In this document: one piece after another, positions 1 through 5,592 of the stretch
Layout: the number at the start of each line of letters is the position of its first letter
Position numbering within the stretch: position 1 is the stretch's first letter
Assembly: GCA_005877965.1 (NCBI GenBank)
Contig: VBNP01000190.1
Coordinates: forward strand, 1 to 6,242
Source of the DNA: Gammaproteobacteria bacterium
GTDB lineage: Bacteria > Pseudomonadota > Gammaproteobacteria > Steroidobacterales > Steroidobacteraceae
Length of the DNA stretch: 6,242 nt
Direction of reading: 5' to 3'
Made by a program: the position numbers and the translations under genes
Notes under the pieces: model-generated
What the model was told of the DNA's origin: nothing
Seen by the model: the letters and a program-made list of their open reading frames with translations, nothing else
The model's database searches: none

Positions 1-785
1 ACTATGGCTTTGCGGATGCGCCGGCGCCGGATGTGGTCGTCGTCGGGGCCCAGTCGGGAGATGACCAGCTGGGTCCCTGGCTCCGGAAAGTCCACGAGCA
101 GCATGCGCTGATCATGTCGGTGTGTACCGGCGCCTTCCGGGTGGCTCAGGCCGGGCTCCTCGACGGCAAGCCGGCGACCACTCATCACGCCTCGCTCCAG
201 CGCCTCGCTAACCAGTATCCGCGCATCGCGGTGCGAAGCTCCGTGCGTTACGTCGAATCCGACCCACTCATTCTGACCGCCGGCGGCTTGAGCTCCGGCA
301 TCGACTCGGCGCTGCACGTGGTGGAGCTGTACTACGGGCCGATGGTCGCGCAGGCGACGGCCGACTACATGGAATACCAGGGCCAGGGCTGGAAGACGAA
401 TACGGGCGCAGGGGAACCGAAGCAGGTCCTGCCGACCATACCGCTCGCCTACCGCGACCACGAGACGCTCTGGCAGGGCACCTTCCTGCCGGACTATCCG
501 AAGCCCAAGCCCGAGATGCCGGTGGTCCTGCATCTGGCCCTGGTGGATGGGCAGTACAGGGGGACGATCGACGCGCCAACCGAGTCGATGATCGGTGAGC
601 CTCTCGATGAGGTGCGGGTGGACCATGGGAGCATCCACTTCACGCTGGGCTCGGAACACGGTCCGGTCGATTTCTCGGGCACCATGACCGCCGACAGGAT
701 CTCGGGCAAGGTGACCCACGCCGGCGGCTCCCCGACGCCCTTGACCCTGAGCAAAGCCGCGCCCTCGTCGCAGGCCGCGCGATGA
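1..785 (+). CDS. DJ-1/PfpI-family protein with C-terminal beta-rich module (5' partial)
   Basis: The frame is open from the first complete codon (position 3) to the TGA at 783-785, so the true start lies left of the window. The GTG at 33 is only an internal valine of the core strand (PDVVVVGAQ). About 260 residues are visible. Residues 1-130 match the second half of a DJ-1/PfpI (class I glutamine amidotransferase-like) fold. The nucleophile-elbow cysteine sits in SVCTGAF (codon 123-125), followed by the GLLDGKPATTHH segment typical of GlxA-like sensor domains and by LTAGGLSSGIDSALHVVE. Instead of an AraC helix-turn-helix, the protein continues from about position 471 to 755 into a beta-rich module (WQGTF, GQYRGTIDAP, VDFSGTM, ISGKVT, PLTLSK). 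I recall this module as an accessory domain on exported bacterial hydrolases. Substrate and activity are unknown, and this could be a non-catalytic sensor or an amidase or hydratase relative. The family call is firm; the identity of the C-terminal module is from memory. The gene is probably co-transcribed with the regulator 7 bases downstream. Confidence 0.85.
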   Translation, partial: YGFADAPAPDVVVVGAQSGDDQLGPWLRKVHEQHALIMSVCTGAFRVAQAGLLDGKPATTHHASLQRLANQYPRIAVRSSVRYVESDPLILTAGGLSSGIDSALHVVELYYGPMVAQATADYMEYQGQGWKTNTGAGEPKQVLPTIPLAYRDHETLWQGTFLPDYPKPKPEMPVVLHLALVDGQYRGTIDAPTESMIGEPLDEVRVDHGSIHFTLGSEHGPVDFSGTMTADRISGKVTHAGGSPTPLTLSKAAPSSQAAR

Positions 786-792
786 TCACCGG

Positions 793-1821
793 ATGACTGC
801 CGCGATCACTGCGAGCGCGGGGCGCCGGCGGGGGCGGCCGCATCACGTGGTGATGCTCGCCTACCCGGACGTGCAGATCCTCGACGTTACGGGGCCGCTC
901 GAGGTGTTCAGCCGCGCCTCCCGCTGGATGCAGGATCACGGGCTGCGCCGCGATCTCGCCTACCGCGTCGAGGTCGTGGCGCCGCGCGCCGGAGCTTTCG
1001 CCACGTCCTCAGGTGTGCACCTCGTGGCGGAGCGCGCGTATCGCGAGGTCACGAGCGCAGACACGCTGCTGGTGGCCGGAGGCCGCGGCCACGCGACCGC
1101 CCGCGCTCAGGCCCCGCTGCTCGCGTGGCTTCGCCGGATGTCCGGCCGCGTCTCGCGCCTGGGCTCCGTCTGCACCGGTGCGCTGCTCCTCGCGACCTCG
1201 GGACTTCTGGAGGGTCGGCGTGCGACGACGCACTGGGCGTATCTCGAGGAGCTGAAGAAGTCCGTCGGGCACGGCGTATGCCACGACGCTATCTACACCC
1301 GCGACGGCAACATCTACACCTCCGCCGGCGTGACCGCCGGCATGGACATGGCGCTCGCGATGCTCGAGGAAGACCACGGTAACGCGGTCGCGCTCGCGGT
1401 GGCCCGGGAGCTGGTTCTGTTTCTGAAGCGCCCCGGTGGCCAGTCGCAGTTCAGCGATCATCTGGCCGCGCAGTTCAGCGAGGACGCGGGCTTGCGCAAG
1501 CTGCAGCTGTGGATGCTCGATCATGTTGATCAGGACCTGTCGGTGCCGCGCCTCGCGGAGAGAATCGCGATGAGCGAGCGCAGTTTCGCCCGGCACTTCG
1601 TCGACGGGGTCGGCTTGGCGCCCGGCCACTATGTCAGGCAGATCCGCCTCACTGCCGCACGACAGAAGCTCGAGCAGACGGATCTCCCGCTGCAGCAGAT
1701 CGCCAGACGCTGCGGATTCGGGACTCCTGAGAGCCTGCGCCGCAGCTTCATCGCGTCCCTCGGAGTGACCCCCGGGGCGTATCGCGACCGCTTTCGCGGG
1801 GCTGCCCGACCTGCCGGCTGA
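793..1821 (+). CDS. GlxA/FtrA-family transcriptional regulator (DJ-1/PfpI domain + AraC HTH)
   Basis: This complete 342-residue protein has the usual GlxA-family length. Residues 17-210 form a DJ-1/PfpI-like sensor domain: VVMLAYPDVQILDVTGPLEVF near the N-terminus, then LLVAGG (92-97) and the elbow GSVCTGAL with Cys127, followed by GLLEGRRATTHW (137-148). Residues 235-335 form an AraC-type DNA-binding domain. The first helix-turn-helix is at LSVPRLAERIAMSERSFARHF (249-269), and the second lies around QQIARRCGFGTPESLRRSF, ending in GVTPGAYRDRFR. Such proteins are cytoplasmic activators whose sensor domain usually binds a small nitrogenous or quaternary-amine metabolite; the ligand here cannot be read from sequence. 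The ATG at 793 lacks a clear Shine-Dalgarno and lies 7 bases after the stop of the preceding gene, which suggests translational coupling. A start nearer residue 18-21 (GTG or ATG) would also leave the domain intact. It probably regulates its own pair or a target to the left of the window. Confidence 0.93.
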   Translation: MTAAITASAGRRRGRPHHVVMLAYPDVQILDVTGPLEVFSRASRWMQDHGLRRDLAYRVEVVAPRAGAFATSSGVHLVAERAYREVTSADTLLVAGGRGHATARAQAPLLAWLRRMSGRVSRLGSVCTGALLLATSGLLEGRRATTHWAYLEELKKSVGHGVCHDAIYTRDGNIYTSAGVTAGMDMALAMLEEDHGNAVALAVARELVLFLKRPGGQSQFSDHLAAQFSEDAGLRKLQLWMLDHVDQDLSVPRLAERIAMSERSFARHFVDGVGLAPGHYVRQIRLTAARQKLEQTDLPLQQIARRCGFGTPESLRRSFIASLGVTPGAYRDRFRGAARPAG

Positions 1822-1861
1822 CGGCCAGCCTCACGAGCGCGCAGGCCGCGGTGCCCCCGCC

Positions 1862-2059
1862 TCAGGGCAGTTTCCGTGCTTCGGTCCTTTCGGCTGTGTT
1901 CGCCGCACGCTTCGGTGCCGGCCGTTCATGCGCGAGCCTCAGGCGTGGCAGTCGCGCGATGCTCTCGTTCACGGGCGGCGGCCGGGGCTTATCGACCAAG
2001 TGGGACCACGCAAAGTACGCGAGGTTTGCGAACAGCAGCGCAATAAAGACGTTCCGCAC
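1862..2059 (-). CDS. Short inner-membrane protein, likely truncated SPOR-type protein downstream of coaX
   Basis: This 65-residue protein begins with GTG at 2057-2059, the first start after an in-frame TAG at 2069-2071, and lies 14 bases after the coaX stop. Residues 2-19 (RNVFIALLFANLAYFAWS) form one N-terminal membrane segment or anchor. They are followed by a proline-rich stretch (DKPRPPP), the motif ARLPRLRLAHE and an Arg/Ala-rich tail ending KLP. The membrane segment and the LPRLRL motif resemble the N-terminus of the SPOR-domain (peptidoglycan-binding) protein that commonly follows coaX in GC-rich gammaproteobacteria, but those proteins continue into a SPOR domain that is absent here. 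The frame stops at 1862-1864, just before the convergent regulator gene. It is either a short but functional membrane protein or a decayed 3'-truncated remnant. No strong ribosome-binding site is visible, so translation probably depends on coaX. The plus-strand frame over the same bases looks like a shadow. Confidence 0.6.
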   Translation of the reverse strand: MRNVFIALLFANLAYFAWSHLVDKPRPPPVNESIARLPRLRLAHERPAPKRAANTAERTEARKLP

Positions 2060-2073
2060 CGGCGGATTCTAAA

Positions 2074-2847
2074 TCAACGCCGGAGCCGCGGCTGCGAAGC
2101 CTGGGAAAGCACCGCCAGCCCCCGCAGCACCAGATCCGGCACCCCGACGCAGTGGCTTCGCAGCAGCGGCCGCACGGCCGGCGCTTCGCCGCCGGTCAGC
2201 ACCACCAAGGGTCTGCGCCCGAGGAGAGCGCCGGCCTCCTCCACCGCCCGATCGATGATGGCCGCCGCGGCGTAGCGGGACCCCTGGACGATCGCCGCGC
2301 GGGTGGAGCGCCCGAACAGTCCCGTTGCACCGGACGCCCCGCCGCGCGCGCGGCGCCGGATCCCGTGGGTATGACTCAGCAGCGTGTCGACCATCAGCCC
2401 GGGCGCCGGGATGATCACTCCGCCGCGCTGCCGGCCCGCAGCAGTGATCAGGTCGATGGTCATCGCGGTCCCGACCCCGACCACGCAGGTCGCCACCCCC
2501 TTGAAGAGGTGGTGAGCCCCGACAGCCGCGACAAACCGGTCGACCCCTAAACGCCAGGGCTCCACATATCCGACAGTCACTCCTGCCGCGCGGCGTGGCA
2601 CCGTGACGAATCGCGCCGGGACTCCCGCGCGCCGGGCTGCCGCTGCGAGCGTCCGGTCGACCCGCGAGCCGGCCACGCTGGCGAGCAGCATGCACTCGAG
2701 ACGGCGCGCCGGGCCGAACAGCCGCCGGTCGTAATCGGCGGAGCGCCACGCGGAATGAACCGCCGCGCGCGCGGTGCCCAGGCGCTCACCGTCGAAGCGG
2801 GCCCACTTGATGCGCGTGTTGCCAACGTCGACGAGCAGCACCGTCAT
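2074..2847 (-). CDS. coaX: Type III pantothenate kinase
   Basis: The 257-residue protein phosphorylates pantothenate with ATP, the first step of coenzyme A synthesis. The type III enzyme belongs to the ASKHA fold family, needs a monovalent cation and is not feedback-inhibited by CoA. The hallmarks are present in order: the phosphate-binding DVGNTRIKW (7-15); PWRLGVDRF (97-105) with the catalytic Asp103 of the GxDR motif; VGTAMTIDL (125-133); GGVIIPAPGLM (142-152); STRAAIVQG (181-189); and LTGGEA near the C-terminus. The ATG at 2845-2847 was chosen because the family signature begins directly there. It overlaps the birA stop by one base (TGATG) and has a GAGG eight bases upstream. A longer frame up to 3015 is open but lies inside birA and carries no family sequence. 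One oddity is that the usual PGP in the GG...PG..LM loop reads PAP here. It sits in the ctlX-plsY-birA-coaX string and is probably co-transcribed and translationally coupled with birA. Confidence 0.95.
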   Translation of the reverse strand: MTVLLVDVGNTRIKWARFDGERLGTARAAVHSAWRSADYDRRLFGPARRLECMLLASVAGSRVDRTLAAAARRAGVPARFVTVPRRAAGVTVGYVEPWRLGVDRFVAAVGAHHLFKGVATCVVGVGTAMTIDLITAAGRQRGGVIIPAPGLMVDTLLSHTHGIRRRARGGASGATGLFGRSTRAAIVQGSRYAAAAIIDRAVEEAGALLGRRPLVVLTGGEAPAVRPLLRSHCVGVPDLVLRGLAVLSQASQPRLRR

Positions 2848-3875
2848 CAGCCGGGCCTCACCGTCACATCGCCCGCGATGAACCGCTTCAGGCCCTGCGG
2901 GGTCTCCACCAGCAATGCCCCGTGAACGTCGACGCCGCGCGCCAGACCGTGCGCGATCCCGTGCGCCGCAGTCACATCCACCGGCCGCCCCCGCAACGCG
3001 TCTGCCGCCCGCCATTCCTCGATGAACGGCTTGAGCCCCTCGCGCTCGAAAGCAAGGAGCCCCCGCAGGCAGGCGCTCACCAGGGCCGCCGCGACCGAGT
3101 TGCGCGAGGTCTCCGCGAGGCCGGCGCTCTTGAGATCGGTCGCCGCCACCCCGGTCTCCGTGATCCTCTGCAGGAGTGCGGCGCCGAGCGCCATGTTCAC
3201 TCCGATCCCGATGACGACACAGGCGGGACCGGTGGATTCCGCCCGCAGTTCGATGAGCACGCCCCCGAGCTTGCCCTCCCCGAGCAGCAGGTCATTCGGC
3301 CATTTGAGCCCGGCACCGGCCACCCCGAATGAGCGCAGTGCCCGCAGCGCGCATACCCCGATGACCAGGCTCAGCGCGCCGAGATCGCGCGGCACCTCGC
3401 GGAACGTCCAGCTGAGCGACAGGCAGATCGCCCCGCCCGGGGAGGCCAGCCACGCGCGCCCGAGCCGCCCACGGCCGGCGGTCTGATATTCAGTGAGAAA
3501 GACCTCGCTCGTCGCGCCGGGCGGGTTGGCGCGCGCGAGCAACACGCTGTTGGTCGAGGCGGTGGACCAGGTGGTCTCGACGCTGCGCACGTGGTCGCGC
3601 ACGTCCCGCGCCAGGCGTTCGCGGATCTTCGCCGCATCGAGAGGATCGCCCGCGCTCGCGAGCCGATAGCCTCGATTGCGCACCGCGTGCAGCGTCGCGC
3701 CCAGCTCCCTAAGCGTCCCGGCCGCCTTCCAGATCGCGCTGCGGCTGACGCCGAGCGCGCGCGCGAGCTGCTCGCCGGAGTGGAAGCGACCGTCGCAGAG
3801 CGCGGCGAAGACGCGCGCCGCGAGCGGCGTCGACTCGCGCGTCTCGGGGTGTGCGGATCCGCCGGTACGCGCCAT
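2847..3875 (-). CDS. birA: Bifunctional biotin-[acetyl-CoA-carboxylase] ligase / biotin operon repressor
   Basis: The 342-residue protein activates biotin to biotinyl-5'-AMP and transfers it to the biotin carrier subunit of acetyl-CoA carboxylase. With its N-terminal winged helix it can also repress biotin genes. Residues 17-72 form the helix-turn-helix (FHSGEQLARALGVSRSAIWK, then LGATLHAVRNRGYRL). The catalytic domain shows STNS (107-110), the biotinyl-AMP loop GRGRLGR (134-140), KWPND (191-195), GKLGGVLIE (201-209) and VIGIGVN (221-227). A small C-terminal SH3-like domain ends in GLKRFIAGDVTV. The ATG at 3873-3875 is preferred: it follows the plsY stop by one base (TGAGATG) and has AGG six bases upstream. 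The alternative start at 3902 is a TTG that would overlap plsY by 26 bases. Total length and domain order are close to the E. coli protein (321 residues), so repressor activity is plausible, but no operator is visible in the window. Confidence 0.95.
   Translation of the reverse strand: MARTGGSAHPETRESTPLAARVFAALCDGRFHSGEQLARALGVSRSAIWKAAGTLRELGATLHAVRNRGYRLASAGDPLDAAKIRERLARDVRDHVRSVETTWSTASTNSVLLARANPPGATSEVFLTEYQTAGRGRLGRAWLASPGGAICLSLSWTFREVPRDLGALSLVIGVCALRALRSFGVAGAGLKWPNDLLLGEGKLGGVLIELRAESTGPACVVIGIGVNMALGAALLQRITETGVAATDLKSAGLAETSRNSVAAALVSACLRGLLAFEREGLKPFIEEWRAADALRGRPVDVTAAHGIAHGLARGVDVHGALLVETPQGLKRFIAGDVTVRPG
2856..2859 (-). promoter_or_regulatory. Shine-Dalgarno of coaX inside the end of birA
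   Basis: On the minus strand GAGG stands eight bases before the ATG at 2845-2847, within the last birA codons. Together with the TGATG stop-start overlap it fixes the coaX start here rather than at an upstream in-frame codon, and it suggests re-initiation by ribosomes finishing birA. Confidence 0.6.
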
Positions 3876-3876
3876 C

Positions 3877-4533
3877 TCAGGCCTGCCGGCGGCGCGATCC
3901 AAAGAGCCACAGCCGGCGGGCGCGCGACTCGGTGCCTGCGCTCATGCGCGCAATGTTGGCGCGGTGGGTGAACAGGATCAGCACAGCGACGAGTATCCCG
4001 TAGCTGAGGAGCGGCGCCCGCGGGCTCGCGTCGCTGAGCGCGATCGAGACCGCCAGCCCGAACGCACCCAGCATGGAGGCGAGCCCCACAAAGCCGAAGA
4101 GCACGACCGCCGCGAACCAGGTGAGCACCATGGGCAGGAGGAGCCACGGGTGGATGCCGAGCACGGTGCCCACCAGCGTCGCGACTCCCTTGCCGCCGCG
4201 GAATCCATACCACAGCGGGTAGACATGTCCCAGTATCACGGCGAGTCCGCACACCGTCACGCACCAGGCGTGCAGGGCGGGCGCCGCCGGCGCGATCCCG
4301 GGCAGGAGCGCGGGGGCGATGAGGTGCGTTGCGATCCAGCCCTTCGCCAGATCGATCACCAGCACCCAGAGCGCCACCGCCTTGCCCTGGGTCCGCAGGG
4401 CGTTGGTGGCGCCTGCATTGCCGCTGCCGAGCGCGCGAATGTCGATGCCGCCGCGCAGGCGCCCGACGATGAGGCTCCCCACGATCGAGCCCAGGAGATA
4501 GGAGAGACTCCCTTTGACCAGCAGCTCGATCAC
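3877..4533 (-). CDS. plsY: Acyl-phosphate:glycerol-3-phosphate acyltransferase
   Basis: The 218-residue integral inner-membrane enzyme transfers the acyl group from acyl-phosphate (made by PlsX) to glycerol-3-phosphate, giving lysophosphatidic acid. It begins with a membrane segment (SYLLGSIVGSLIVGRL), followed by the first signature GSGNAGATN (36-44). The second signature GHVYPLWYGFRGGKGVAT (102-119) lies in the glycerol-3-phosphate/phosphate-binding region, and the third is HRANIARMSAGTE (190-202). Hydrophobic stretches around 5-24, 52-70, 85-104, 125-165 and 175-189 fit the five-helix topology of the family. The start is GTG at 4531-4533, forming a GTGA overlap of four bases with the stop of the upstream ctlX-like gene. 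No strong Shine-Dalgarno is visible, so coupling is likely. The basic tail (SRARRLWLFGSRRRQ) is probably cytoplasmic or at the membrane face. Family assignment is secure. Confidence 0.95.
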   Translation of the reverse strand: MIELLVKGSLSYLLGSIVGSLIVGRLRGGIDIRALGSGNAGATNALRTQGKAVALWVLVIDLAKGWIATHLIAPALLPGIAPAAPALHAWCVTVCGLAVILGHVYPLWYGFRGGKGVATLVGTVLGIHPWLLLPMVLTWFAAVVLFGFVGLASMLGAFGLAVSIALSDASPRAPLLSYGILVAVLILFTHRANIARMSAGTESRARRLWLFGSRRRQA

Positions 4534-5513
4534 GCCGGCCGGAACACTTCCGCCAGCATGCAGCGCACGCTGCCGCCGCCGAGCTCTTCGATGGTGGGAA
4601 CGGGAACCGCGAGCACGGCGTCGGTGCAGCCGGAGAGTCGTGCGAACAGCTCGGGGTTGAGCGCGCGGCGGGCGGTCTCCGACATCACGAGCACGCGCGA
4701 GTCCCCCAGCGCCTCGTCCCAGGTGCCGAGCTCGAGCATGTTGCCGCCGAAAGCTGCGATCTCCTCATGGCCGATCTCGATGATCTCGCGGTCGCTGGCG
4801 CGCAGCTGAGCGAGGACCCGCTCCCGGTCGCCGGGCGCAATCGCCCCGCTGCCGATGACCACCGCACGCTCGCCGATGCACATCAGGACGTTGGTGTGAT
4901 AGAGCGGCGCGCCGGCGCGATCGGTGGCCTGAAAGATCACCGCCTGGTACTGGAGCTCCCGCGCCCATTCCGCGACCAGCTGCGCATCGGTGCGCGGCGA
5001 GGTGCAGGCGTAGGCGACACGCTCGACGTGATCGAGCACCAGGCTCCCGGTGCCCTCGAGAAATCTTCCCTGTCTCTCGTGGTGCGTGAGATCGATGAGG
5101 TGCGACACCCTGAAGTCGAGTCGCTTCACGGCCGCATCGATGACCTCCTGGCGGCGCTCGAGCCGGCGGCTCGCGCTCTGCATGGGATACAGCACCAGCG
5201 TGCCGTCATCATGAAAACTCAGCCAGTTGTTGGGGAACACCGCATCGGGCTTCACCGGGTGCGTCGTGTCGTCCACGGCGCAGACGCTGATGCCCTCGCT
5301 CCCGAGCGCCTGGGCGAGGCGCTCGAACTCCGCGCGCGCCCGGGCATCCGCCCCGGCGGCGCTGCTCACAGCCTGCGGACGCTGGAAGGTGTTGGTGGCG
5401 GCGGTCTCCGGGTTATAGCCGAACGCCTGAGGCCGGACCATGAGTACGGCATCCGCGCATTGCTGGTGCGCCTTTCCGTCAGACCGTGGGGAGCTCTCGG
5501 CGCTGCGCGACAT
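4530..5513 (-). CDS. ctlX: CtlX-like arginine deiminase-related hydrolase
   Basis: This 327-residue protein belongs to the guanidino-group-modifying (arginine deiminase/DDAH) superfamily, the branch annotated as citrulline utilization hydrolase or arginine deiminase-related. Visible features in order are VLMVRPQAFGYNPETAATNTFQ (23-44, split here by no gap); the conserved Asp in KPDAVFPNNWLSFH (88-101); FLEGTGSLVLD (151-161), corresponding to the Glu-Gly loop of the superfamily; the catalytic His206 in YHTNVLM; FGGNMLEL (255-262); and the presumed nucleophile Cys318 in GGGSVRCMLAEVF near the C-terminus. The complete Cys/His/acidic set suggests an active cytoplasmic enzyme acting on an arginine- or citrulline-like compound; the exact substrate cannot be read. 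The ATG at 5511-5513 has a GAGA about seven bases upstream. A start at 5441 (MVRPQAF) would remove a poorly conserved 24-residue leader and cannot be excluded. A longer frame reaching 5771 overlaps the EAL gene and is not coding. It heads the plsY-birA-coaX string. Confidence 0.88.
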   Translation of the reverse strand: MSRSAESSPRSDGKAHQQCADAVLMVRPQAFGYNPETAATNTFQRPQAVSSAAGADARARAEFERLAQALGSEGISVCAVDDTTHPVKPDAVFPNNWLSFHDDGTLVLYPMQSASRRLERRQEVIDAAVKRLDFRVSHLIDLTHHERQGRFLEGTGSLVLDHVERVAYACTSPRTDAQLVAEWARELQYQAVIFQATDRAGAPLYHTNVLMCIGERAVVIGSGAIAPGDRERVLAQLRASDREIIEIGHEEIAAFGGNMLELGTWDEALGDSRVLVMSETARRALNPELFARLSGCTDAVLAVPVPTIEELGGGSVRCMLAEVFRPA

Positions 5514-5592
5514 GGCACATTCTCGCACGTCCCGAAAAGGCGCGGATCGCAGGCGAAATTCGGGGAGGGGCGGCGCGGCCCGCGCGGGGGCC

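Noticed and set aside
782..796. ATGATCACCGGATGA, a tiny open frame bridging the PfpI stop and the regulator start
   Set aside because: It encodes only four residues. It may help re-initiation, but there is no evidence that it is more than chance.
1852..1873. TGCCC/GGGCA hairpin followed by GTTT as a terminator for the glxA-type gene
   Set aside because: It has a five-base-pair stem, an eight-base loop and only three T residues. Competing pairings in the same stretch are equally good, so the signal is too weak to call.
1851..2072. A 73-codon plus-strand frame opposite the short membrane protein
   Set aside because: The minus-strand frame has a clear membrane anchor and follows coaX closely; the plus-strand frame has no recognisable feature.
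2848..3015. Upstream extension of coaX by 56 residues
   Set aside because: The extension lies inside birA, has Arg/Gly/Ala-rich nonsense composition, and the CoaX family start (MTVLLVDVGNT) matches the ATG at 2845-2847 with a good GAGG.
3676..4809. A 377-codon open frame on the plus strand, antisense to birA, plsY and ctlX
   Set aside because: It lies opposite three well-recognised genes, its translation is low-complexity (Arg, Ala, Pro, His, Gln) with no family motif, and long antisense frames are expected in such GC-rich DNA.
5577..5592. GGCCC/GGGCC hairpin directly after the EAL stop as an intrinsic terminator
   Set aside because: The stem is only five base pairs and no T-tract follows on the minus strand. 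In DNA this GC-rich, such short inverted repeats occur by chance.
5514..5592. A promoter for the ctlX-plsY-birA-coaX string in the 79-base gap
   Set aside because: A promoter here or upstream is likely in principle, but I see no convincing -35/-10 pair on the minus strand, and read-through from the EAL gene is also possible.
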